From Cliona cf. orientalis (lineage: Eukaryota; Porifera; Demospongiae; Clionaida; Clionaidae), in contig OZ005690.1 of assembly GCA_963930775.1 (NCBI GenBank), positions 12,860,411 through 12,924,410 on the forward strand: a DNA stretch of 64,000 nt, written 5' to 3'. Positions 35,447 to 46,149 of this stretch are shown here, in pieces. A program made the position numbers and the translations under genes. Position 1 is the stretch's first letter. Every line of letters starts with the position of its first letter. The notes under the pieces were generated by a model. The model was given only the letters and a program-made list of their open reading frames with translations. It ran no database searches and was not told the DNA's origin.

Positions 35447-36126
35447 TACGTCCAGAGTCCCAATTCCAAAAAAAGAATTCGGCCTCGCGATGAGGTAATT
35501 AAAGATTCCTTTTATTGACAATTAGGCACTACGGAAAATGGGCGTGGCAAGTAATAACATGCATGCAAATTCGTCGCTTTTTTTCTCTATGCTTGTGCCC
35601 ATGCAGCTCCTGTAGCTATCTGACGTAATCTAAAAGATAGCTGGACATACTAATTATTATTTTAATGATATTCATGAATTAAAATATTGTCAGGCGGAGG
35701 AAAAACTAGAGGCGGGCGGGGATGAGAAACTAATATTCAATTTTATTTGGCCTTATATCCCAAGATTTGCCCGAAAACCTTGAGCTAGTTCGCTAGCTAC
35801 GTTCAGAACGGGTTTTTCTGTGATAATTTGAACTTTGTGACCTTCCCGTTAATAAGTGGGCGTGGCTTAAAATTTTGCGCGCGCGCTTCGCGCGCGTAGT
35901 CAAGCACCCCCTTATTCAAATTCCTGGCTAGGCCCCTGGTGCTGGTACTTCACCCCCCCCCCTCCTCTCTCTCTTTCCTTTCCTCCCTCTCTCTCTCTCT
36001 CTGACCCTGCATGGCCCCATGCACGTACACAATAGGTGCCAGTGATGTTCCTGTTATCAGATTTATCAAGTGTTGGAAGAGTACTTTCTGTCAACCATAG
36101 CTGTAATGATGGAATAGGAGACTGAT
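35447..36126. other. no gene; simple and repeat-like sequence
   Basis: It contains CGCGCGCGCTTCGCGCGCG-like words near 35876, a pyrimidine-rich stretch near 35960-36000 and AGGCCCCTGG near 35932, all typical of decayed MITEs. No exon seen. Confidence 0.4.
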
Positions 36127-36400
36127 TACCGTGTTTATGCTAATAGAACGCATGATCCAATTACCGCAAGAAAATTCAATTCCAGGAATTTTTGGTATTC
36201 TATTAGAACGGAAGCGACGGTCTGTAATTATCTTCTATGAATCCAATTAGCGCAATAGTGCTAAGGTGAGGCTATTGCGCATGCGCATTCCTGGAATTAT
36301 TTTGACTCTAATTGTGCGCAAACCAGATTTGAAATTATTTTTTTTTGCTTGCGTTCTATTGGGCTTTTCCATTAATAAAGGATACACCCCCACGGAAGAC
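36127..36400. repeat. inverted-repeat end with nested ~215-bp foldback
   Basis: TACCGTGTTTATGCTAAT at 36127-36144 is the exact complement of 42652-42669. The next words, GGGCTTTTCCATTAAT and ACACCCCCACGGAAG, also match 42615-42651 inverted, but here they are displaced by an insertion (about 36145-36358) bounded by AGAACGC and GCGTTCT. Confidence 0.6.
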
Positions 36401-36640
36401 CAATAATTACTTCCTGACGGTATAAGCTATAAAATTTTAATTACTTTCTTGATGGATATTTAGCCACTTTATATTAATTCTTGATGGTCAGCTAGTGCAA
36501 TTTTAATGATTCCAAACGGTGTTGTTAATAGTTGGAGGTGTAATTAATTGACAGGGTATCACTAGAAAATATTTTTCTTTACATGATCTACATGTGACAT
36601 TGTGCAGCTAATTGTCTAATTAATGCTATCATGTGATGCA

Positions 36641-37344
36641 CAGTGGAGTAGGAAGCAATTGTACATTGGGGGGGGGGGGGGGGGGTGGGGGGGTGGGGGG
36701 CCAAGGTACTCGGTCGTGCGCGATGCAGGGACGTAAATTAGTCATAGCTAGACTTCAGGGTTTTATCTGGCCCAAAAATTTAGAGATGGAAACATGGGAG
36801 AAATTGAAGTAATGGGCCGCCTTGGCGGCCCAAGGGGGTGGGTGCGGGAGGGGGATGTGCCCCCTTCCGCACAAAGCGCGGTAAGCTAAAGCATAAATTA
36901 ATATTAATGTTCCCATAAAGGCACCTATAAGTAACACTTCAACATAATATTAGTCCAGGTGATATAATATTATGTGCATTTAATTGTGAAATCTCATGAA
37001 TTTTAATTAACTTGGGGGGGGGGGGAAACAGAACCTCTTGGGGGGAAAACATCCTGCTGGGCTCTATGCAGATAAACCCCAGATAGCAGCTAGTTTCTAA
37101 AAGCCTACCTTTTTTAACACACGTTACTGATATTAATCAGTATATGCTAAAAATTAGACATTCGAGACCTTATCCTATACTAATAAGCTAAGATTTTCTG
37201 GTCTCTATCCTTGCTAAGTATAATTAGCTATCCACCCTTTTATTGGAGGGGCCAGGGCCCCCCTTCTACAGGATTGGGCGGGGGGGGGGGGCGGAGGGGG
37301 GTGGGGCCACTGCCCCCCCCCCCCCCCCGGTTCCTACTCCACTG
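36641..37344. mobile_element. 704-bp MITE, CAGTGGAGTAGGAA ends, ATGCA target duplication
   Basis: Ends CAGTGGAGTAGGAA and TTCCTACTCCACTG with ATGCA on both sides. Long G runs occur near 36667 and 37280 and a C run near 37315. No transposase. End type and 5-bp duplication are similar to 15036-15477. Confidence 0.8.
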
Positions 37345-37840
37345 ATGCATATATGGCAACTTAACACACATTCAGAAGGGGGGGGGGTTTGGGGGATGAG
37401 GGAGAGAACTATAGAGAGACTCCTAGAAGTTATAGGAAACCAGTTAGCTCACTTTAATTAATATGACAGTGGATTCAACAATCCCATGGCCACACCCCTA
37501 GCTCATTACTACTATGTTTATTTCCCTCTTGTAAGTCTATTATTCCTTTTCATGTTTCCAGGCCATGCGTAGGCCACTCAACAGCTTATCCCTAGAGTAG
37601 CCTCGTCCCCAGTCTCCCTGATCTTGTCTTTGCATGCAACATTGAATAGCTGGGAATAGGGCCTGGGAATGAGGTATATACCCTAGGGGAAATATACTAC
37701 AATATCTATGTCTTACGGGGCTATCAACAAATTATTATGGGCACATATTGAGGGGAATAAGTAAAGGACTAAAGTGGGCAGCTCAAAGTGTATGTGATTG
37801 GGTATGTACAGGAGGGATCGATGAGATGAAGTGATTAGAA
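37345..37840. other. no gene; contains a decayed foldback
   Basis: Around 37599-37675, GCCTCGTCCCCAG and GGGAATGAGG flank TGCATGCAACATTGAA, a degenerate member of the foldback at 41768-41840. No exon seen. Confidence 0.4.
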
Positions 37841-38012
37841 TAATTAATCACATCCTTCTGAGTGCAATTTGGAAATAATCACACTCGTAACTGCCAGTTG
37901 GAAAGCTTGAAATTGCATGAGGTGAAGCCAAGTGCTATTTAAATTGCTTTACAACTGGCAGTTACGAGTGTGATTATTTCCAAATTGCACTCAGAAGGAT
38001 GTGATCAATTAC
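37841..38012. repeat. long near-perfect inverted repeat, ~58-bp arms
   Basis: The arms contain ATCACATCCTTCTGAGTGCA and ACACTCGTAACTGCCAGTTG and are almost identical, with a ~55-base spacer. The high arm identity means recent origin or strand correction. Confidence 0.85.
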
Positions 38013-38304
38013 TAATCATATATGAAGCGCTTACATGTATATAAAGACGCCTATCTACTTGACTAACAGACCACTAGCAGTAGTATAGGTCCACTGAGTA
38101 AACAGAAGCCTGGCTACCCCCACAAGGTGAAGGGGTGCTTTGTAGAGCTTGTGTAGCATCAGCAGGTTTAGTGGCTTTCTTCTTGACCTTGCAGCTGTAC
38201 TAACAAAACGAAGGATGATTTTACCCAATCAGCACGTGATTAGGTACAAGCTGTAATTAAATTAACACCGTAGCCAATCAGTGAGCGATTACACTTGTAC
38301 TGTT

Positions 38305-38960
38305 AGATACAAGAATTATTGCCTACTTCTCTATGGGAGTTTACTGTAGTGACTTAGTACATCATATTATGATTAGGGTGCATAGAAGATGAAATGGGTA
38401 ATGTGATGGGAGTATGCATAATATTATGATGAAGTGATCAGTGGGTGGGAATGAGATGCATTTTTGTATATGAGAGGGATGAAATGATCAGGACATAATT
38501 ATAAATGATTAGGGTATGTGTATGAGAAATGAAGTAATAGGGCAGTACACAATTGTAGTATAATATGACACACAGTAGTGAGATGGGTATGTGTGTGAGA
38601 GATGCGAATGGTTGCATGGGGTATGTGCTTATAGATACAAGAATTATTGCCTACTTCTCTATGGGAGTTTACTGTAGTGACTTAGTACATCATATTATGA
38701 TTAGGGTGCATAGAAGATGAAATGGGTAATGTGATGGGAGTATGCATAATATTATGATGAAGTGATCAGTGGGTGGGAATGAGATGCATTTTTGTATATG
38801 AGAGGGATGAAATGATCAGGACATAATTATAAATGATTAGGGTATGTGTATGAGAAATGAAGTAATAGGGCAGTACACAATTGTAGTATAATATGACACA
38901 CAGTAGTGAGATGGGTATGTGTGTGAGAGATGCGAATGGTTGCATGGGGTATGTGCTTAT
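38305..38960. repeat. perfect 328-bp tandem duplication
   Basis: The block starting AGATACAAGAATTATTGCCT at 38305 recurs at 38633 and appears identical to 38960. A third, shortened and diverged copy runs to about 39210. Confidence 0.9.
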
Positions 38961-39390
38961 AAGACATAGGATATATGTATGGTGTATGTGTGTACCAGTG
39001 CTTGTGACTAGGGTACAACATGAAGTGATTAAGGTATGTATATAAGAGATAAAGTGACAGGGATTGGAATATGTGAGAGGCGATGTGATTAGGGTATGTG
39101 TAGTTAGGGTATGAGAAATGAAGTAATAGGGCAGTATATGACACACAGTGAGATGGGTATGTGTATGAGAGATGTGAGTGGTTGCATGGGGTATGTGTTA
39201 AAGACATGAAATGATTATATGATATGTGTATATGTATGTGCATACCAGTGCTTGTGTGTGTATGACATTGTGAAGTGATTAGGGTATGTATATGAGGAAT
39301 ATGTGAGAGGTGATGTGATTAGGGTATGCGTGATTAGGGTACGCGTGGTAAGGGTATGCATGATTAGGGTATGCATGCTTAGGTGGCTAT
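38961..39390. repeat. GATTAGGGTATG minisatellite
   Basis: GATTAGGGTATG and variants recur irregularly, densest at 39317-39385 with a step of about 16-17 bases. TTAGGG is embedded in most units. It is not a telomere because the units are too diverged and mixed. Confidence 0.75.
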
Positions 39391-39728
39391 ACCATGCTCA
39401 GAAGTCTAGTGAGCCTAGTACTGAAAATCAGCAGACACCCACAAGCATATCTAGTAGGATAACCACTACTACTGCCGCTTGGGTGGTGATGGTGGTTTCA
39501 CACCTAGATGTGTTACCACATAGTGCTGTAACTTGCCTGGGCATGTTTCAGATCTCTACATAACACACCACAAAAACACGTACTCTAGCTCTGCTCCTCT
39601 GACTCAGTAGATTTCATCTGCACACACCCATGCTTGCTCTCAGATTAACTCTTGCTTGAAATTTGATTCCCACCATGATCTTGCTCATCCATACAAGAGA
39701 CAATTTATAGCCCTATGGTTCTCTATAC
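39391..39728. other. no gene seen
   Basis: Mixed sequence between the minisatellite and the SINE. No supported exon. Confidence 0.4.
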
Positions 39729-39905
39729 AGTGTGGGAGGGGCTGGGTTGTGTAGGGTTTGTCTATAAAATAGTTGAAATAACGGCTGCCAGCAGCAACAA
39801 CGGTGGTGGCCGAGTGGTTGGGCTCTTATGGCATGGGACGGAATAGAGCGGGTTCAAATCTTGCCGTACACTTTGATTTTTTTTTTCCCTGTCGAATTTT
39901 TCTAA
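39729..39905 (+). mobile_element. tRNA-derived SINE, second copy
   Basis: A box TGGCCGAGTGG at 39807-39817 and B box GGTTCAAATCT at 39851-39861, with AGGGTTTGTCTATAAAA upstream and a T-run plus GAATTTTTCTAAC downstream. Same family as 4155-4372, in the opposite orientation. Confidence 0.65.
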
Positions 39906-41767
39906 CTGTTGATAGATCGCATTTGCGTCGTGACATGCCCAACTGTCACTGATGACTTACATTCCACTAGTTTGAATATGAGAATAGCATGCTAAGTTAG
40001 CCAAGAGCGCATAATATTAAGAACTATGTGCTCTTGGTTAGGTATATATAATGTTGTAGAGAGCTACTTTCAGGAGCATGCATGAACCTATAGCTACTAC
40101 ATGCATGTAGGTGTATACTATAACATGTAACAGGTATATAAATGCATGTACCATGCGTATACATTTTTATGCTTAGTGTGCCACTGTGGTACTAGGTTGT
40201 TTCTACAAAAATTATTGTAAACCATTTGTAGCAGCATGGTGGGCCAGTCTGACCTTCAGGACATACTACTGGGATGATGTACATAGGTGTAGGAACCATG
40301 GGGGCTCCGGGGGCTGGTGCCCCCCTATGTTTTCGGATAGTTACATAGCTAGACTCAATTTTATACACACTGATCATAATGCCCTTGCATATAGATCTAT
40401 AGAGCCCCCCTTTACCAAACCATCTTCCTACGCCCCTGATGTATACGCATGCATGAGCTATTAGTAACTGGAAAGGTAGGGGTGTATATACTACTTTCTT
40501 AATGAGAGCTCAGCTAGGGATCTAAGCAGGTTGTGTCCCTTGTACATGTACATGTCCAATTAATACACAGTGCTGTCATATAAATTAAAGTAAAATAGTG
40601 GTATGGGGAAAACTTCCTCAATAGTACCAAAACTGTTCAGCAATGACAATGATCTATGAGTATCAATGTACCACACCATGCAAGTCTGATCTGTTGTTGA
40701 TATTAAAATAATTTTCCTATAGGTTTGTGCTGTGGTTGGCACCTTTTTCCAACCACAAGCATGCACAGAAAATTACTATATAGGACCACTGGCATCGTTA
40801 AAAATATAGTTTCCATAGCAAATTAGCAAAGGTCTATTGTGCAATGTTGGGCATCAGTTGTTCATGTGAAATGATTATCCAATTAAAGCCATGCAAGGGT
40901 TACCCTTGTGCACCAGTCCTACCCTCCATACTACACATTGTCACGCTATACGAAAAATAGTAGTGTGCATAGTATTATTGAGAGTATAGGCCTGGTACAC
41001 GAGGCTTGCAAGGACCATACATGGTTTTCAATAAGAGCCGGGACGAGTGATTCCATGCTACAATGTCTTGGAGGGCATAATAGTTAATGTTATGCAAGCC
41101 GGAGTGTAATAAACAATTACCTACCAATAGAAGTTCCTCTAAATCAGTGAAGTGTAACCAACCTAGGGATAAAGATACTAGTACTGGGAACTCAGATCTT
41201 ATTAATAGTGTCTGATGGATAGCTAAAATAACCTCTTTGTAACAGGACAATGTTTATTTTTATGGGAGTGAGTAGCTTGGAACAGCGCAGTATGTACGTA
41301 GATAACACTATTGAGGAGAGAGAAAGGGAGCTGTATTTGATACTGAATTTCTCTTCTGGGGATGGTAGCTATGTCATATTAATAATTGTGTCATAAGTAC
41401 ACCAAATTACACTCATAGGGGGTGTAAGATTGCTAGGCATTGGTGAATTGTGCTCAAAATCTGTCCTATTATGCTATGCTGGCAATGCTAGTAAAACCCT
41501 TCATGCTCACCACAATGCCTTATGATTAGCAAACTTGAAAGGTACCGCTGCACTGAACAACAAAGGTTGCTGACATGCAGTCAAATATAGAAGGCAATTA
41601 GCATAATATGTATTATTATGCTCCAGTACCTTGGGCTCCGACAATAAGGATTCATGCAGCACACGAGATGAGGAAGGAATGGTTGAAGGGAAACCTAAAT
41701 AAATTATAGAATCTATTATGCTAGCATATGCCCATGTGCTAATGGAATCTATTATGCCCAAAATTAG
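39906..41767. other. 1.9 kb without a recognisable gene
   Basis: No exon with convincing domain content. Near 40286-40436, GTAGGAACCATGG and TTCCTACGCCCCTG look like the ends of a decayed MITE. Confidence 0.4.
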
Positions 41768-41840
41768 CATCGTCCCCAGGCCTCCACCCATTTCTGCGTG
41801 CAACATTGAAGCTTGGTGGAGGCTTGGGGACGAGGCTATA
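41768..41840. repeat. small foldback, CGTCCCCAGGCCTCCACC arms
   Basis: Arms CGTCCCCAGGCCTCCACC and GGTGGAGGCTTGGGGACG flank GCGTGCAACATTGAAGC. Relatives are at 1-60 and 37599-37675. Confidence 0.75.
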
Positions 41841-42054
41841 GCTCAAAATTATGCCAGCATAATTCGCCAATGCCTAATGGTTACAAAATCAAATAGCTAG
41901 CCCAATATAGCTACAGGCCAGCTCAGATGCCTTTAATACCCGTATTACTTTGATGTGGTCACAAACCACACCCTCCCATTACTTTTTCCTTAGGTGAACT
42001 CTGAGCCCATCAATGCACAGTTAGCTAAAATCCTTACAATGAGGATACCACTTG

Positions 42055-42387
42055 CAGGGCCGGGGGAGCCGCTCCGGCTGCTCAGGCCATGGCCTGAGCA
42101 ATATTTGGTCTGATTTTCGTAGCTATGTGCTAGTTGGGCGTTCCTGCAATGCTGAAACTATGAACCACGCCTACCGCGTGTTCTGCGCAAGCGCTTAAGT
42201 GCACGTTCGAGCAACATGCACGTGCAATTACCTTTATAATAGCATCTGTAGTCCTGCAGCTGGTCTTAGAGATTTTAGTGACCAAATATCATCCATGAAC
42301 TGAGAGTTAATACAGCTGAAAGTGTCCATCTCAGAAATATAATTCTGGGTGAAAGAGATGCTAGAATATTGGACAATAGACAATAGA

Positions 42388-42423
<36 letters not shown>

Positions 42424-42494
42424 TACCCCTTGCACATCAGTAGCTATGCTGCCACTTTAGCCTCACCATAATTTTCTACCTTCCCCCGGCCCTG
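42055..42494. mobile_element. 440-bp MITE, CAGGGCCGGGGGA ends, ACTTG target duplication
   Basis: Ends CAGGGCCGGGGGA and TCCCCCGGCCCTG with ACTTG on both sides. A pure C run of about 30 bases lies at 42393-42422. No transposase. Confidence 0.85.
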
Positions 42495-42599
42495 ACTTGC
42501 AAGGGACGGAAGATCATTAATGACTTCTTGATGGTCTCAATACTCTAGTTAATTAATTCTTGATGGTTCATCGGCCTATAATTAGATCTAGGGGGTCAT

Positions 42600-42669
42600 A
42601 TGCCAATTTCACTCTTCCGTGGGGGTGTATCATTCATTAATGGAAAAGCCCATTAGCATAAACACGGTA
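42600..42669. repeat. right-hand partner of the inverted end at 36127
   Basis: CTTCCGTGGGGGTGTAT, ATTAATGGAAAAGCCC and ATTAGCATAAACACGGTA are complements, in mirrored order, of the words at 36127-36400. Confidence 0.6.
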
Positions 42670-43359
42670 TGAAAGCTCCAACAACCTTCAGCAAAAGTTC
42701 AAGATGGCCTTTGATAGTTAGCAGCTATGTAGCTAGCTTGCATACTACCGTAAGGCCACACAAACTTGATTGTTAGTTTCTCGTCACCGCCCGCGTCTGT
42801 TTCAACCTACCGCTTCTGCCTTCATTATTGCCTTGAAACACCAGCCACACCTCTTTTTTGCTAATTATTTGGGCGGTTCCAGGAAACCACACCCTCAAAA
42901 TGCCATAATATTGAACAATGAATAATGAATAATGACCGCCCGCCCGCATAGAAATATAAAAACGGGTGGACGAGAAACTAACAATGTAGTTTGATTGACC
43001 TAAACTCTGGTTATTAAGCGCACCTCGCTATTAAGCGCACATTATTTATTAAGCGCATGCCCTCTTCTTGTCATAAGCTATTGTTTATTTAAAAATGCTG
43101 CAGCATAGGCGAAAGAAACCACTCCCTTGTCACGTGATCTACATGTGCAACACAAATTTAATTTATTGGGAAGGGGAAACCCTAAATATTCAATACAGGA
43201 TATTGGCATAGTGGCAGCCGAGGACTGCTAGCTACACAAAGTGTAACCCGAGTATAAAGCCACCCCCGCGCAGAAATTTAATAGCCAACTACATCGGATT
43301 GGAGCGAATGCCAGCTGAGCTATAGGATCCCGTTTCTTGTATAGAGAAGTGAATGCAAT
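42670..43359. other. repeat-derived sequence upstream of the CARD-like exon
   Basis: It contains TTAAGCGCA repeats near 43013-43063 related to the MITE at 10029. No exon seen before 43360. Confidence 0.4.
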
Positions 43360-43666
43360 ATGCCTCGTGGAAAGAACACTCACGAATATCGGACAGTAAA
43401 GAAAAGCTACCCAGACCTTTCAGATGCGATAGCCAAAGTTATCGAGTGGGCAAGTGAGAAGTTCTTGTCTGAGGGCTTGATCACTGATGGCCAAAAAGAT
43501 GCAGCTATCAACGGATTTGTTAGCGCCAAGAACAGAGCATCGACTGTCACTGGCTTGCTGCTAAGCAAAGTTGAACAAGATACAAAGTATTTCCAAACGC
43601 TCGTAAGCGTGCTTCAACAGGATGTGGACACTTTTGGGACAGTTCTGGAGCAAATGGGCGTCGATG
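43360..43666 (+). CDS. lone CARD-like death-fold exon (partial gene)
   Basis: ATG opens MPRGKNTHEYRTVKKSYPDL, followed by AIAKVIEWASEKFLSEGLIT, SAKNRASTVTGLLLSKVEQD and TKYFQTLVSVLQ. The exon ends in phase 1 at a GTGAGT donor (43667). The pattern of charged helices resembles the CARD-like domain at the N-terminus of sponge NLR proteins, which bind other death-fold adaptors in innate sensing. No NACHT or other downstream exon is recognisable in the next kilobases; foldback and Penelope repeats follow. It is therefore either an orphaned first exon or a gene whose later exons I could not see. Confidence 0.5.
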
Positions 43667-44094
43667 GTGAGTAAATTGTCAAAAACAATAATCATTATGT
43701 GGGCCCACAGTAAAAACGAATGTCTCATTATAAATATTATGGTAGTTTTGTTATCTCTGCTGCATGTATGATGAATTCATCCTAGCTACCACTGTAGTAG
43801 ACTTAATTGATATTCATGTCTTCCTGGTTGGATCACAGTTGACATTCCTAATCTTTCCCTTTTTTGGCATGGCCCATCTCCTGTTGGATATTAATCTTTT
43901 GTTGACTTTCTGACCCACCCCTTTTTTGCCTCTTGTCGGATATTTATCTTTAATTTGTTAACTTTCTGATCCACCCCTTTTTCAACATACGTGTTGCTTA
44001 TATGTTGGAGGTAGGTACACATCTCAGCCTATAGTAGAATACTTGTACATCACATAATGCTTGCACTATGCATTTGACATGACAAATAAGTATA
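43667..44094. other. no gene seen
   Basis: Includes a short direct repeat around TTTTTGGCATGGCCC/TTTTTTGCCTCTTG (CTGTTGGATATTAATCTTT versus TTGTCGGATATTTATCTTT). No exon. Confidence 0.4.
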
Positions 44095-44236
44095 GGTTAT
44101 TGCCCTAAGCCGAGGCTCTACGGCGTTTTAGAAACCCGAGGGATGTTGCATAATCGCCGAGGGCGGAGCCCGAGGCGATTATGCAACATCCCGAGTGGTT
44201 TCTAATAGCCGTAGAGCCGAGGCGTGGGCGATAACC
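44095..44236. repeat. 142-bp foldback with GAGGGC/GCCCGAG apex
   Basis: Arms begin GGTTATTGCCC and share GGCTCTACGGC, GATGTTGCATAATCGCC and others with few mismatches. The apex is CCGAGGGCGGAGCCCGAGG. Third member of the shared-apex set. Confidence 0.8.
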
Positions 44237-45419
44237 GGCTTAGACTATGGGGCGCGCGGCGCTGTGCATTTGTGGTCTGCTATAGTGCATCCTGTTGCTA
44301 GGTTACCAATCATCTGTGTGAGCGTGGTTTTGTGGGTAGTTGCTTAGTAACCGTGCTGCAGTGAAAAGTGACCAATCAGATTCATGTTGCATAGCAGGAA
44401 GTATGCAGCAATGATGTCACACTTCCTTCACGTATATAAGCTAACAAGGCAGCCATGTGCGTTATTCAGTCTGCAACGCCTGTGTAACGTAGTGCTAGTG
44501 CTGGTGGCTCTGATGATCTATTTACCGCCACGTATGGTCTCCTATTTGCTACTAAAGCTGTTTGAGACACCCAAAGCTTGGCTATAAAGCCAGAGGAAAA
44601 TTTTTCTAGGACGTTTTGACCGGCGTGAGATCTGGACTGCGCTGGGAATGAAGGTGATTCTATGCTTCAAGCAGCTATGGAACAACTGTCTCAGCCGGGT
44701 CTCGTGCGACACCCCCTTCTACACATGCGAGACTCGTCTCACAACAGTTTTTAGTGGTAGGAGAGACTACATGGCGTTCAAAAGAGCCACCAATACTAGC
44801 ACTCGTGCCGCTTGTCAGTGGGCTCAGCTCAGTCCAGAATTTTGCCAGAAAACAAGGTTTTTGCTAAATTTAAACCTAAAAATTTTACCATCAATCCGAA
44901 AATCAATCATGCAGACAATAAATAAATTAAAACTCAATTTCTGCCTATTTCTTCCTTTTTGATGCATTTTGTTTAATACAAATCAAATTCATGACAGGTC
45001 TTCTAACGAAAATTAACTACTCCATTCTGAGTATCTACACTATTTTAGATACCTCATTAAATTCAAAAGATCAAAGCATATTATGCATACCATAGTCTAA
45101 TTTTTATTTTTATTTTTACAGTGGTCACCCGCCTGCATGCTTATTTTGTTCCCATAACAATGGTATCTTGTCCAGGTACACCGATAGTTAAATCCAACTT
45201 AACATCAGTAATATGTTTGTGTCGACATGACAGGGTAACTCTATTAATTTAGCTACACACCTGTGATTAGATTGTATATAATTATTATTATTATTACGAG
45301 TAACATCTTTTGTGTCACTTTGAGTACTGTCATAATTTATAAGGACCATCCATGGCAACTGTGCATCATGGGTCCCCCGCCATTTACGAGAGGGGTCAAG
45401 GACTGGGTTTCGGTTAGCT
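44237..45419. other. 1.2 kb without a recognisable gene
   Basis: Two short open frames show no domain. 45340-45430 resembles 58170-58260 (GGGTTTCGG, GGTTAGTCTC), a dispersed repeat into which the Penelope complex inserted. Confidence 0.4.
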
Positions 45420-45492
45420 AGGTTAGTCTCTTATATAGGCTCATTGCTATGTATTAATGATAGTTGATAGTGTTACTTAGCTTTCAATAGCA

Positions 45493-45540
45493 ACAAGTTT
45501 CAGGACGTTTCGGTCCGTGGACCTTCATCAGCTGAACTCA
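45493..45540 (-). ncRNA. hammerhead ribozyme motif in the Penelope terminal repeat
   Basis: On the minus strand: helix I strand TTCAG, core CTGATGA (45531-45525), helix II GGTCC-ACG-GGACC, core GAAA, then ACGTC with the expected cut after GTC (45506-45504), and the helix I partner CTGAA. Helix III is minimal, as known for Penelope hammerheads that work best as dimers. Confidence 0.8.
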
Positions 45541-46149
45541 ACCACATGATACAGAAATCAGTCTTAAGTACTAGCATGAATAAGTGAAATTGAAATGATG
45601 ATGTAATGGTGAGCATTAATTGGAATTAAAGTTGACTACTGCATGCTTGGATAGATGGATTAAAGGTTGGCTGCTGCATGCTTGGATAGGATGGAGTCAG
45701 CGGTCCAAGAAAGGGACCAGACTGGATCTAGGATGAGTCCACAATCCAGGTTAATGGATGAGCCCCTCTTGTTGACTATGTGTATAGCTTCTCTGACCCT
45801 CCTAGGCCAGTATCTTGGTTCTTGCTCGATGACGTTCCGCTTCCCAGTCTATACCCTGTGATCATACTTCTGGACATGAACTGCAACACCGTTCTTCTGG
45901 TCGCCTCTTCTCACCGCTGCCTTGTGCTCAGTCATCCTCTTCTGCAGGCTTCTCCCGGTCTTCCCAATGTAACTCATTCCTTGCATGAATCTCATAGATC
46001 ACGTTCTTCTTCTTCATTTCAGGTCTGGGCGTCTTCACTCTGGTCAGTGTTTGGCGGAGGGTTCCTTGCGACTTGAATACTATCTTGATACCTAGTTGTT
46101 TGCAGGGTTTGTTGTATTGCTTCGGACGTGTTCTTCAGGTACGGCAAGA

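Noticed and set aside
38766-39243. His/Ser/Tyr-rich minus-strand proteins
   Set aside because: They are readings of the duplicated minisatellite and share its period.
38961-39390. Telomere or interstitial telomere array
   Set aside because: TTAGGG occurs inside longer, variable units and never as a pure run.
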